Assembly: GCA_963978545.1 (NCBI GenBank)
Contig: OZ021724.1
Span: 95,091,792-95,155,791 of the forward strand
DNA: 64,000 nucleotides
Direction: 5' to 3'
Source of the DNA: Linyphia triangularis
Lineage: Eukaryota; Arthropoda; Arachnida; Araneae; Linyphiidae
Below, one piece after another: positions 21,667 to 34,253 of the stretch. The position numbers and the translations under genes are program-made. The notes under the pieces were generated by a model that was not told where the DNA came from, did no database searches, and worked only from the letters and a program-made list of their open reading frames with translations. The stretch's first letter is position 1. Each line of letters opens with the position of its first letter.

Positions 21667-22010
21667 ACGTATAACTTCTATATAGTGCATGCTTGGTTAT
21701 TGATTTGAAGTCGAAGAAGGCTTAGCAATCAATATAGAGATGTATATCAGCAACTTCCCTCCAAACTAGTTAGAATATGTTTGTAACCATAGGCAACTTA
21801 TTACGTAGTATAGATGGTGGGAATTATCAAATTGGCTTTATCTGCTTGCAGAGCAGAAACCGCTTATAAAGAAGAATTGACTTGAAGAGTTGTTGAGAAG
21901 ATTTGGTTAGAGTGATGGTACTTTAATTTTTTTTTATATTAATTTAAATTATAATTTAAACAGAAATTTTCAAATACTGGGGAGTGTCTTCATTTAGATA
22001 TTTACTTATA

Positions 22011-22611
22011 CAGGATTTTTGCCAAAATAAAATGTCACAAATCCACGACTTTCCAAGACTGAAGCAAATAATTTTCCAAGACTCGAGAAATCAAATCACA
22101 AAAAAAAAATAAAAAAAATAATAATAATAATAACCTATATGAATTTTATTAACACGAACATAGTAAGTAAATCAATGTACCATAAAATGATTTTTATAAA
22201 GTTTTTTTCGTAATTAAGTACAAAAATCCTTGTTTCAGTAACTTCCAAATCAGAAGGAAAATGGAAAAATAATTTTCCATTCTTTGATATTTCAGTATTA
22301 AAAAAGCTAATCAATCTTTAATAATAAAGAAATACTTGAAGAAAGAATAAGTCCATAATAATAAATTATATAATCAAAAATGTTTTGATATCAACAACGT
22401 AAAACAGAAGACGGAAAGAAAATGTAAACACAAGTTTATCAAAACTGTTAATTTCAGTTCTAATATTATGAATTTTTTCTTCCCCAGAAATCCATGAAAT
22501 TCACGGTATTTCCATGACTTATTACAATTTTTTTGCTGAAATTCATGACTTTCCATGACAAAATTTACCCAATGTCCAAATTCACAACTTTCCATATGCG
22601 CAGAAACCCTG
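22011..22611. mobile_element. hAT-like MITE, CAGGATTTTTG/CAGGGTTTCTG ends
   Basis: 601 bases with imperfect inverted ends (CAGGATTTTTGCC against CAGAAACCCTG), repeated CATGACTTTCCA and GACTTTCCAAGAC phrases inside both ends, and a 6-base direct repeat CTTATA directly outside each end. Confidence 0.55.
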
Positions 22612-24348
22612 CTTATATTATTAGATCACAATATTTTAAGAGTATAATCGTCTGTTTTTGTTTACAAAGTTGGAAAAAATCTATCTTGACAAAAAGGAGT
22701 TTTGGACTTGAGTTTGGCAATGCTTGCTAGGATTTTTTAATTGCATGCTTGATTCTTTTCCCCCATAATCTTCTGAAAAAAAATTCGGTCTTTTTAAAAA
22801 CTGCTATAGATAAAATATAACAGACAGCAAGTTAAATAAATATGTTGTTATTGACAAAAAGAGCTTTAGACTTCAGTTTACAATGCTTGCTAGTATATTT
22901 TAAATTGTAAACTAGACTGTGTCTCTACAAAATTTTCCAAATAAAAATTCAATCCTTTTAAGTTATTATTGATACAATACAACAGATTGCAAGCTAAATA
23001 AAACTGTTGGTCTCGAACAAAGTAAATCTATCTTGCAACTCTATGGTTTCATACAAACAAACAAAATGCAAAATAAAGCAACTGTGTGTTTTCCTGTTTA
23101 TCTGAATAGCTCATTAAAAAATACACTTTTCAAGTTCCAGTATCACAAAAATATTACACTGAATGTCCAGCTTGGAATTCTTGGTTCAGTGTCCTTATTT
23201 TTAGAATATGTTCTTCTATTCCATATAGCTATCAGTTAACACTCAATTAACTAAAATATGAAAGGATTTTAATCACTGCCAAAAATATTTATGTTGTTTT
23301 GATCTACATTTCCTAGAGAATGTGTAATTTTTTTTATTTGTTTTGTATTTTTCATTCTTTCAAAATTCCGTAAGCACTTTTTGAGGATTTTTACAAGATC
23401 TATTCAAGTACTTTGAATTTTTTTATGAGTATTCATATAGCTGCAAATTATTGAGAGAACAATTTTAAAGTCTTTTGATTCCTATAACTAAACTATAAGG
23501 TATAAAATGCAATTTTTTTCTTACATTGTTTATATTTCTTTTTTCCCTTTTAACTAGAATTACTATCAGGCTTTGCATGGGATTTCAAACAATTTACTGT
23601 TTGTTCTAAAAATTATAGCACATACTAATGTTTCTACATTTTTAAAAATCCCACTTGATGAAGGTTCTCAGTTCTTGAAAAAAATTAAAATTACCAAAAG
23701 CATCATGCGTAAGCTCAATAAGCTAACCCTAACTTCAAATGCAGACTTCTTTACAATTCTAGTAAGCAAGCTGAGAAATTAACTATATAGAGTATCGATA
23801 ACGATTGAGGGAATAAATACAATCCAAGTCAGGATGTGGTTCTCAATAGTTGATACAAATAAGGCAAATTTATATTCAACAAGTGAGCATTTTGCAGTTG
23901 CTTTATGAAAAGGGTAATTTTACCAACATGTATTTTTTACAATAAATGAAATGGTTTTTGTGGAATTAATGCAGCCATTTAAATATTTTTGCCAATTGGC
24001 TCCATGGTTGCGTGAATGAAGATTTCTTGCCAAAACCAAATGAGGGCACATAAATTTAATTACACAGCTCAAAAATATTGTACAACATGACATTACATAT
24101 ATAAATATTACGTACATATAAATATTAGGTATTCTTTCGTTAGGCGTGTACCAGATAAAAACCACTAAATTGCAGCGATAACTCATTCAATCTAACAACC
24201 TTCATGTCATTTATAATTCCTATAACAAATCATAAATATTTAGGCTACACGAAACATTGACTTGTCATTTAATCATGCAAATATTAGGCTTGGCACTCAC
24301 TGGTACCTGTCCAACAGTAGAGTACCAAATACTGTAATTGTACACATA

Positions 24349-24384
<36 letters not shown>

Positions 24385-24427
24385 TAACTTTGCTCTCTTC
24401 TATATTTTTAAGTGTTATACATGTAAT
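22612..24427. other. Intron sequence, nothing recognised
   Basis: AT-rich part of the 9 kb Patronin intron with two related stretches (GACAAAAAGGAGTTTTGGACTT at about 22688 and a similar one at about 22854) and a 30-base A run at about 24351. Confidence 0.5.
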
Positions 24428-26634
24428 AGGGTGGTTCAATTTTTTATTTATTTTTTAAACGCAAGCTGAGAAAAAAGTTGTTACATATCTTGATAAGAAA
24501 AACTGTAAAAAAATAAATAATAATAATATCTTCCGATCGCGCATGCACCTCAAAGTTTGAAGAAAATACAAAAAATACTATTTTTCCTAAATTTTTTTAA
24601 ATTTCTAAACGTTATATATTTGAAAGTTAATTGTTTGCAATGTGTAGTGAAAGGGTAGTATAACACAGGAAAGCACTATACTATGAATTTTTAAAACATA
24701 TATTAATAGTTAAAAATACTCAAAAGTAAAATTTTTTGTAAAAAACAATGATTTTTCTGTAAAACAGGTACTAACGTTATTCCTAACATTTAATAATAAT
24801 AATAAAAAAAAATAATAATAAAAAAATAAAAACATGCTTTCATTCATTTGGTTAATTTTTCTCTCGAGCTTATCAATCCCAGTGATGCACTTTGAGGGAA
24901 ACTTTAGTGGTAAAGTCGGGCATTATGGATCTTTTTAAAAAAAGGTGTTGTCCTAACGTCTTTGGTGTCAGCGCCACCCACTGTTTGTCTTCTTTCTCTA
25001 CATAAGCGTTCGACAACTTGTAAGTGAAAAGGAAACGAGTTGAAGTCTGATTTCAGTGGTCCCTAGTAGCACAGAAACGATAGCCAATTTGGCCAGACAC
25101 AAGCCATTTCCGATGTGGAACGTTGTGAATCGGTCGTTGGAAACAATATTAGCCAATTTCACCCAGTTCTGGATAAAATATAGAAGACATTTTGAAATGT
25201 CGATGCACTGTTTTAAAATTGGAATATTGTATTTATGAGAAAAAAAAACTGTGTGGTGGTTTTGGCATGTTTACTTGTTGAAAAATCGTGCATTTTGGAA
25301 TTATGCTCAGACAGAATCAGCCAATCTTCCCTTGTTTCCTCCAATACAGCTCGGATGTGCCAGTCTTTACTAACAAATGTTCGTTTGTTACTTCCCAGTC
25401 CTATTACACTATTACAAGCATTCCAATTAATTATGCCCATGTAATTAGTGGTAATAAAGTTAAGTTTGGTTGCTTTGAAATGCCTGATTGTCTTTCTCTA
25501 GAAAAATTCTAGAGATTTCATAACCCGACGACCCAGTTCTCTTATATCTCTCCTTTCGTACAAAATCATTGCCGAAATCAAATTTTTTGGGTGAGGGAAG
25601 GAAGCATTTCGTTCAGTAGCCGAGTTTAAAACTTCCAGTAAATATTTAGGGAGGTATCGAGACAATCGAATTGCTTCATATATGATCCTTTAGAAAAATA
25701 TTCATTTCTAATTCAAAAATATCAAGAAGACATAACTGATCGGAGCTCAGTACTATCATCTCAACTTGAGAAATAAAACATTCAAAATGTAAGAAAGTTG
25801 TAGGTCCTATTGTAGTACTATCTACATGTTTAAATAGGCATCTGAATGGTAACTCATTGAAGTATAGGAGACACATATCTCACTGTAGTGGTTTCCCAAC
25901 GTGCAATCAGATCTGTCAGAATTTTTTTTGCAGCCAGTATTAATGGCAATCCCAGCCATGTGCGCTATGATCCAATAAATAAGCAAGTAAGTTTATGAGC
26001 TTCAAAGGAAGAGAAGGCGCCACGAGAAAGAACCAGATTGAAGCTTGCCCAAACACTTTTTTTAACCATGTTTCAAATGTTATGTGCGAACGATTATTAT
26101 TGAATAATTACTAATTTGAATTTTTCCCAAGTTCTATGTACTTCATAGAGTTTTACAAACTAATGTGCCTCGATAATTTAGTAATTGGTGTATTCTACAA
26201 ATTGATGGAAAAAAGGTATTTTTTGTATTTATTCAAAACTTTGAAGTGAATGCTTGAACTAAATAAAACAATTTTCACAAAAATATGTAGGAAATAACTT
26301 TAGTATCCATTTTATAGAAAAATCAATTTTTTAACAAAAAGATGTATGTTTGAATATTTTTTATTATTAATATATGTTTTAAAAATGCATAGAATAGTAT
26401 TTTCCTGTATTATACCACTCTTTCATTACGCATTTCAAAGTATTGCCTTTCAAATATATAACGTTTAGAAATTAATTTTTTTTTAGGAAAAACAGTTATT
26501 TTTTTGTACATTTGCCAAACTTTTGAGTCGGATGTACGATCGGAAGATATTATATATTTTTTTTTACTCAAGATATGTAACAACTTTTTTCACCTCATGT
26601 GTTTCAAAAATATTTTTTTTTTTCGAACCACCCT
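24428..26634. mobile_element. Long-TIR DNA transposon (AGGGTGGTTC ends), deletion derivative
   Basis: 2,207 bases beginning AGGGTGGTTC and ending GAACCACCCT. The first ~400 bases and the reverse complement of the last ~410 bases are homologous along their length (shared words include AAAAAGTTGTTACATATCTT and TTTAAAACATATATTAATA). AAT lies directly outside both ends, a possible 3-base target duplication. A decayed coding region runs on the minus strand in the middle. I cannot place the ends in a named superfamily with confidence. Confidence 0.75.
25290..25890 (-). pseudogene. Decayed transposon protein of an unclassified arthropod family
   Basis: Three reading-frame blocks on the minus strand, in order: LYFNELPFRCLFKHVDSTTI with downstream LSSDQLCLLDI; then RLSRYLPKYLLEVLNSATER, NASFPHPKNLISAMILYERR and DIRELGRRVM; then a tail block with NFITTNYMGIINWNAC and TREDWLILSEHNSKM. 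The word order (NELPLRHL, then STDQxYLxDI, then SRYLP, then RNAFFxHPEN-L-SM, then RKxIRELxxRR) matches a widespread but uncharacterised transposon-encoded protein I remember from spider and insect gene sets. The part between the first two blocks is deleted, and stops and frame changes break it. Confidence 0.65.
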
Positions 26635-26733
26635 AATATATAACGGTGGATCAATTAGATATTTTTCAAATATAAATGGTGTGACATTTACTTCATTAAA
26701 ATTTAGTCAGCTATAAAATAATGTTGATACCAC

Positions 26734-29363
26734 CAGGGCCTATTCTAACGGGCAGTCGTGGCTCATTTGGGCAGTCATAAATTGAAAATGGGCGGTCGTA
26801 AATCTAAAATTGGGCGGTAGTAAAAAGTAAAGGAAAAAACACTGCAAGCCAATAATTTTTTCCTTTCTTCCCCTCCCTAAATTTTCCGTATTCTTTGTTT
26901 TCTTTTATCAACTTATTAAAGCTTTAGAGATGCCAGTTCAAAATGTACAGCCGATTGCGATCTATGAGCATTATCTCCTTAATTCCTTATTATCAGAAGA
27001 AAAACATTGGGATGAAATTGTTTTTCCAATAATGGGAGTTACTCAAGAAACGCATTAAAAATATGACACAGTTGAAATTGGTTCAAAATATCTCAAATTA
27101 TGGTCCTACCAACTTTCATTCCTATTCTTCGAACTCAAAGGATACATTAAATTAGGCAAATACACTCTTACTTATAAATATAGATTTGGTGACATTACAT
27201 TATTAAGCCCAACATTCAAATATTTTTTTCAAACTTTTACTCTGAATGTGTTTTCTTTAAGTTCTTTTTCTTAAAAAGTGAAGAAAAATTCCTTTTGCGT
27301 GTGCGCATTTTATTTTAATTCAGAAAATTATTATTAATCTGCAAGTAATTCTTTTTCCAATTTGATGACAAATGCTTTTTATTATTATTTTAAAATAATA
27401 TTCTTTTCTTGCTAATATGCATGAGGACTTTTTCATTCGATTTAATATTTCCTTTGTTTGTTCATTTAACGACGTTTTATTTCATTGGGATCTTTTTTAG
27501 CCTTGTAGCTTAGTAAGGCCATCATAGCATGCATATGTGTATAGTAAAGAGTTCAAAGATTCATAGTTCAGACCAATTTAACACACAAACTTCAAGATAA
27601 GATAATTTTGGCACACAAAAAGAATTAATTTTAAGAAAATCTTGCGACAAGAAAAGAGTGTGACAAAATTGTTTGCATTACTACAGGACAAGGACAAGGT
27701 GGAGGTCTTTTACAGAACATTATCTTCCAACTTCCCCAATAAATCTAGTGTCCATCGATCCTGCTCCCCATATTTCCGGTCAACACTCCACCCCCAGGAA
27801 TGTGGTTTGAAGGGGACTTTTTTTTTCTTATCTTTACGCTATATTTTTAGAGGGCCAGTGATTTGACAACAGTTTATTCTAAGGAACGAAACAGTTTAAT
27901 TCTGTGCTTTCAGCAGCAATGGCGACTGGTAATCTTTTATAATGTTTTTTTTTCTTTTCATAATAAAATAATCTAATTACACAACTGCGTACGATTGACT
28001 CTTGAAACGTCACAATGAAAAGGTGTGTAACATTTTAAAATAAATATGAAAAATATAGCAGGATACGAGATTACGTATTAAAAATCAATTTATTGTTATA
28101 TTCAAAGATAAATTATCAGTAGATATGGTATTTAGTTATTAAGCTGAAAGTTTGTTATTTAAGCCACAGCTGAATTAACAAATCTAATTTTACGAACTAG
28201 ACCCACCTAATGGCTGTGAGGTTAGTACTCTGATATCGCATGCCAAAGGTACCGGGTTCGAATCCTGGATTATGAATGGATGAACGTTGTGGATCGGAAA
28301 CTAGGTCACATCAGGATTAGCCGTTATTGTGCAAAAAATAGTTCATTGAGCGTACAAATTAACCAACTGTGAAACTAGAGATTTATTAATAGAAATGAAG
28401 CGTAATTTTTAGCATTTTAACACATCCATTTTAGTGGAGATACAAGTCCACAACATGGATATTTTGAGTTCTTTTTAAGAAAAATAATTGCATTTACTTA
28501 AAAAAATAGTTTTAAATTTTTTGCATTACTTAAAAAAATAGTTTTAAATTTGTAATAGCTTTTTTGAAATATAAAGCATATACTTGACATCTTGATGAGT
28601 AAATCTTTAACATTAATTAATTGTGGAATATAACTCTTTAAACTTGGGAATCAAGTATTGGGAAAAGCTTATAAGTAAGAAAATGCGTCAAGAATAAACT
28701 TTTTGGTCAATTTTTAATAAATCACACATAGGGACCTCTAATCCTAAGCAATCCAATTGGACTTCAAAAAATCAAAGTCTAGATTAATGAAAGTGATTTG
28801 ATTCACAATACCTGAATGTAGTATGCATTTAGTTAATTTCACAGACACTTACTCTGGCTCTATAAAATACTTACCAACTGGTATTTTGACTGATTAAGGA
28901 GGTATGTTAAAAATTAGAAAGAAGAAAAAAAAAAGAAGGAAAAAAACCCGTAAATGCCTTTTTTCCTTCAACCAATAGCCCTTCTATTTTCTAACCGATA
29001 AAATGTTTTAGAGAGGATGACTCAATGTACTTATTCGTTAATTGTAAACCATTTAATATACATTTATGATATTTTTTAAACAAGTGTTTTGTCAATTGCC
29101 GGATAAGAAAAAATCTTTTACACTTTCGACGGATTATTACATTCTTAACACGAGAGAAACCTTTTCTGACAAGACAGGGGTTTAGTCACTTGGTGAATAC
29201 TTCAATGGTTAGCTATTACTAAATTCAAAACATAACCTATTTATATCACTGGTGACTTTATTAGACTATTTATTTTTAAGGAAGAGGGAAGATGGGGGGG
29301 GGGGGGGGAAGAGGATGGAATTTCGTAATGGGCAGTCGTAAATTTTGCTTAGAATAGGCCTTG
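26734..29363. mobile_element. hAT element with perfect 8 bp target duplication
   Basis: Begins CAGGGCCTATTCTAA and ends TTAGAATAGGCCTTG (one mismatch in the inverted repeat). The 8-base GATACCAC flanks it exactly at 26726-26733 and 29364-29371. Subterminal words GGGCAGTCGTAAAT / GGGCGGTCGTAAAT occur near both ends. 2,630 bases long with no recognisable transposase; a SINE is inserted at about 28.2 kb. It starts 100 bases after the long-TIR element ends. Confidence 0.85.
28204..28372 (+). repeat. tRNA-derived SINE, copy 2
   Basis: tRNA-like head with A box (TGGCTGTGAGGTTAGTACTC) and B box (GGGTTCGAATCCTGG), then a body that matches the copy at 33151-33332, for example GATTAGCCGTTATTGTGCA. Lies inside the hAT element, so it inserted later or was carried with it. 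Confidence 0.7.
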
Positions 29364-29476
29364 GATACCACAAAGTGAGGAATACAATGCCACATAAAAA
29401 TAACAAAAGGATAACAAAGGCTGCAAGACAGCCATTAGAAAGCTTAATATTTTAAACTTTCATGGCATCATACATG

Positions 29477-29478
<2 letters not shown>

Positions 29479-29550
<72 letters not shown>
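29479..29550. repeat. (TA)36 microsatellite
   Basis: Uninterrupted TA dinucleotides for 72 bases, ending about 50 bases downstream of a Patronin exon donor. Confidence 0.95.
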
Positions 29551-29555
<5 letters not shown>

Positions 29556-29602
29556 ATTAATAGCAAAAGTTGAATTTAAAATAATGGACGCTGAACACTT
29601 AC

Positions 29603-29698
29603 CTCGTGATCTCTATAACAAGGCTCAAAAAGCTCTGGTGGAATCTTAGGCATATAAGCTTTCGAAAGGAGCCACAACACAGATGCCCTTTGCTTGGC
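29603..29698 (-). CDS. Patronin: Patronin exon, N-terminus of CH region (residues 1-32)
   Basis: Acceptor (TTCTTTTCTGTAG) and donor (GAG|GTAAGTG) flank exactly 32 codons, phase 0 at both ends. The translation contains KQRASVLWLLSKAY and ends in YRDHE. This matches the start of the conserved region of arthropod Patronin (Q-R-A-S-V-x-W-L-L-S-K-A) and, more loosely, vertebrate CAMSAPs. The exon is isolated, with 9 kb of transposon-rich intron after it and no certain exon before it. The (TA)n microsatellite starts about 50 bases past its donor. Confidence 0.93.
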
Positions 29699-31359
29699 CT
29701 ACAGAAAAGAAGTTCAGACAAATAAGAAAAGTATATTAACAAGCATTTCTCATACAATAGTAATGAACAAGAAGTAGTGGTAGAAGTGGGGGGGGGGGGA
29801 TGACCAAAAGTTGGTGGCAAGTGCACCCCCCCCCCCACCAGTATTTGTTAATAAAAATACTTCTATCTTTTTTTTTTTTTTTTTACCATTTGAAAACTTT
29901 AAATTACTTTTCTCAGTGTCACTACATTTTACATTTCCTTACATGTTTAATATATTTTTTAAGAAAAAAAATCTATGTTTATCTAATTTTAATACTATCT
30001 TAATATTCCATGTCCAATATTATTTAATATTTCAAGAAATTTAAACACAAAATTTAGTGATAAAAACTGAAAAAATAGTAGGAATTTAAAAAAAAATTAA
30101 AAAAATCTAAAACTTTAACAAAAAATTATACACATAGTGCATGACTCAGAAGACAGTGCAAGGACAATTTTATCATTGATTCTATATACAAGTATTATAT
30201 TGCGCATTCAAAAATTGAAATTAAAAAATAAATAGTGAAAGGATATTTTATCTTCTAGAAGCTAAGAAAATTAGTAATTTTTCTTTAGTAGTTTTTAGAT
30301 GGATTGAATGTTTTTAAAAGTGGTGGGATGGATTTCAGGAGTTTTAGAAATGGGGAGACGCATGGGTATTTTCTTGAAAAATGGGGGGGCGCATCACTCC
30401 GTGTCTACCTACACTAGCACTTATAAAAAGTACTAAATACTATTTGAGAAGTGAAATAAAGTAAGATGGAAAAAAAAAAAAATCTAATATCCCACAATAG
30501 TTCACCTGTTGGCCTAAAGTGAAATTATAGACATTTCTGCTCTTTTATAACCTCTACGATTTTTTGGAATTTTTTTTTGTCGCAGACATTTGAAAGTATT
30601 TGTACCAATCACTTCTTTATTTTGCTAACTCAAATTTTGTTTACTTTCTATGAACACACTTATCATAGGAATTGTGCTAAAACTAGTATTGTTTAATCAA
30701 TTGCTTAGATTTTTCAAGTATTTGGTGATAAAATCTACTCAGGTAATGTAATTAATTAATAGATGTGTTTTGAAAAGAGAAATAAACGTACATTTTATTA
30801 AAAATATACATAAAGGAGTTGGCATTCAAATAGGTTTAGCATATAAAATATATATTTGTGTTTTCCTATAATAGTTAAAAGTTGAAAATTAAGAGGCTTA
30901 TTGTTATAAATTCTAGGCTAAAATCAAAATTAAAATATATATATATATTGTCTTGCAATAAAACAAGTTAAAATGAAAACAGAGAAGTTAGGACAAAAAG
31001 CTTATTTTTATTTATAATAATATTAGAAAGTTTGGTCTCTATAGAAATTAACTTTCATTAGTCAGAAAATTCTGAAATTTTAACCATAAAAAGTATTTAA
31101 TTTCTAATTTTGCCCTAATTAAAATTTTATTAGATTTTTAAAATTTTCATTATAATTCCTTGCCAGTTCTGAAAACTCATGCCAAATAGCAGCCCTATAA
31201 TTTGGCTATGAGGATTTTTATCAATAGAGATTTTTTTAAATTTCTCGAGGGAGTGGTACAGCATTTGTATTAGTAGGGAAAAAGTTCAAAATGTTTTGTT
31301 TCTTGAAAGACTGGGATTACATAGCAACGACATAGTTTACAAAGCATCATAAGCAAAGA
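29699..31359. other. Intron 1 sequence with low-complexity runs
   Basis: Contains G, C and T homopolymers at 29789-29884 and the dispersed repeat at 30283-30420. No coding signal beyond the adjacent exon. Confidence 0.5.
30283..30420. repeat. Dispersed repeat, copy A
   Basis: About 140 bases from TTTAGTAGTTTTTAGATGGA to CTAGCAC, homologous to 60183-60320 in the same orientation. Both contain a G run and GAGACGCATGGG/GAAACGCATAGA. The family is not identified. Confidence 0.65.
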
Positions 31360-33119
31360 CAGCGGTCAGCAATCCGTGACCTGGAAACTTTTTTTTTTTT
31401 GGCTTTCTCAGAAAATAATTTAAAAATGATAATGTTTAAAAAATAATATAATTTTTCTGTTATATTATAAAAATTGAGCCAACAGGTTCACTTGCTCTAT
31501 CACAACCAGTATACTTTAATACAATTACATCTGCTAAACAGCAAATAAAAGCTTTTTTTTCTTCTGATTATTGGATAGTGATATACTCAAGGTTGTTAGA
31601 TTAATTTCTGAGAGTTCTTGTCTCAACTTGAATCTTGTAAGCATCTTATCAAAAAAATTGAAGAACATATAGGTTTTCAAGCTGATAGGACTAGTGCATT
31701 TGTAGGTGCACCAGATGCAAATTCAAATTCTGATATTTGCAATGAAATAAAACAAAATTAGCCAAAGAAGCACAACAGAAAAATTTGTACAAAGGAACCA
31801 GAGTAGATATGTGGTTACAATCATGGGCTATTTAAAAGATGCAAGACTAAGTTATCTACAAGTCATTTAGTCTCAATGTAGGTCTTAACATTGAGCAAAG
31901 TAAAATTTCAAACTGTCACCAATTTGTTTTAAAAGTAGTTAAATACATATTTATCATCCATTTACTTTTGTTTGAAAAGTACATAATTTAAAGATTATTA
32001 TACTTAAGACTTAAAGTCTTAGTACTTAAAGAGAGTATTATTCATCAAAGAATACATGTTTTTTTCTCAAAGTTTCCTTTCAAAAAGGAGTAGACAGATC
32101 ATCTGTGTCAATTGTCAGAATGCTTGGTGGGATTCTTTCAGGTTTTCTCCCATTTGATATACAAATGCAGAGTATTTTCTTCTTCACATATTTCCAGGAA
32201 CACCATCCCCCCGTTACTTTACAGTTATAGCGATTATTATGAAGCAACATACTCTTAGTACAGCTTTTACGATTGATGATGTCTATATCAACCAATCTAA
32301 AATTTTCACTTTCAACAGTAGTGAATTTATACAGTAATCAATATTTTCAATTCTAAAATTCTACTTTGGTGACTTACAAGGGAATAGAATGTATAAAGCC
32401 AACTTAATTTTGGAATTTTTTAAAGAAAAGCTCATCCAGAAAGAAAAGGGGCACAGCTTTTAAATTATATATTCAACTTAAACTTAGATTAAATGCCTCA
32501 TTTCTATACCAATGGAAATGCTTTCAGGTATCAAATAGTACAGAATGATAGAAAATAAATTCATAAAACAATGAGAGATTGCAAATACAAAGGGTGAACT
32601 CAACATCGGGTAAATTCCCCACCCCCTCCCAACCATACGAATACCTACACCCTTCGTAATTCTGCATGTATATTTTTTATGTAGAGTTAATGATTCTTTC
32701 CCTTTCAAAATGTGCAGAGAATGACACCAAGCTGGTAAGAAACTGCCATTGGAGAGCGGATATAAAAGGCAAACTCAACCCTCTACTCTCTCAGTAATCC
32801 ATTCCACCCTTAACCACTCCGCTGGATGATACAACCTTTTACTTTTGAGCATTATAGCCTTTTTTTGTTGTTGAGTTCGCCCTTATAAAAAACTTTCAAC
32901 CTCGTTTTTCAGAAAACACCTTTTGTCGAGTTTGCCCTATGTGCCCACAATACCTCAAATAAACTTATTAGAAATTTTAAGTTTCATTTTTACTAAAAAA
33001 TACATATTTGATGAAGGTAAAGAATTAATGGAAATGTTCAGTTGCAGTCCTTAATACAGTATAAAATTTTCAAAATTGAATTTTTTGGCACTTCTCTGAA
33101 AAAAGATTGTTGACCACTG
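31360..33119. mobile_element. Possible hAT-like element, CAGYGGTCARCAATC ends
   Basis: CAGCGGTCAGCAATC at the left and GATTGTTGACCACTG at the right form a 15-base inverted repeat with two mismatches. No matching target duplication (AGCAAAGA against ATATAGGA), so the pair could come from two separate copies. A weak decayed frame (about 31640-31760) is not recognisable. Confidence 0.4.
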
Positions 33120-33150
33120 ATATAGGATATAGTCATGGACAGGTCTCTGC

Positions 33151-33332
33151 AACACAGGGTTGGTTGGTTTGTATGCTCAACGACTTATTTTTATGCACAA
33201 TGACAGCTAATCAGGTTCTATAGCTTAATATGGATTCCGAGTCACAACGAACCATCCATGCCTAACCCGGGATACAAACCCGGCACCTTTGGAAAGTGAG
33301 GCAAGAGAGCTAACCACACAGCCATGAGGTGG
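33151..33332 (-). repeat. tRNA-derived SINE, copy 3
   Basis: On the minus strand: CACCTCATGGCTGTGTGGTT (A box region) and CCGGGTTTGTATCCCGGGTT (B box region), then a body matching the 28.2 kb copy (TTAGCTGTCATTGTGCATAA). The head is close to copy 2, so these two are one family. Confidence 0.75.
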
Positions 33333-33344
33333 TTTTTGAATTTT

Positions 33345-34206
33345 GAATGAAATGTAATAAACCTTTGATGATTTTGTAAACATGTGTTCAAAAGGAGAAA
33401 AATTTGAAGTTCCCAATATCTTGCTGGCATAAATTAAAATAAACAAATAAGGAAATTAACTTCCACTTTCAATAATTTGTGGGAAATCCATTAAAAAACA
33501 CGATAAAGTAAACCATTTAAAATTAATTTTTACACATAACATGCAGTTTTATCAGACTTTTCAAACATATCAAATTGAGTTAATTTTTTTTAGAATAAAA
33601 ACAAATTTTAAGTGGATGCTTCTGAGTAAAAATATGAAATAAACAATATTTTTAACAACAGGCTTGAATTATTTAATTTAAATATTCCTTCTGGAATCAC
33701 ATTTTCCCATTTGATAAATCCTACAAGGTGCTCAATTAAGTCCATAAACCCTAAAAAAAGTTTTAAAGGGATAAAGCAAGGGTTATGCAACAAGAATTAA
33801 TTTATGGTAAACGAGTATGAGGTTATGAAAGTCGCTTCAAGCGGCGATATACAGAAATTATTGATTCTATCTAGAAATATATAAATAAATAAGGAAAAAA
33901 AGTTAATTATAAAAATATAAAGTGTCCTCATTTAGCATAAAATGACGCCCTACTCGGAAAAAAAAAAAAAAAAAAAAAAAAAAAACTTAATTAGAAGTCC
34001 TAAATGTCTATGTGAATTCATGAAAAACACTATGTGAAATAAAACAAGTTAGATTGTAATAGTAACTGTCACTAAAAAGCGACTTCAACTTACGTTTTTT
34101 GAGGTATTTCTGGTCCAAATTCAATTTACTATTGTTATAGTTAACAACTGATAAAAAAAAAATAATAATAAAAAAAAAAAAAAAATATTGCCAATTTGGA
34201 GAGATT

Positions 34207-34253
<47 letters not shown>

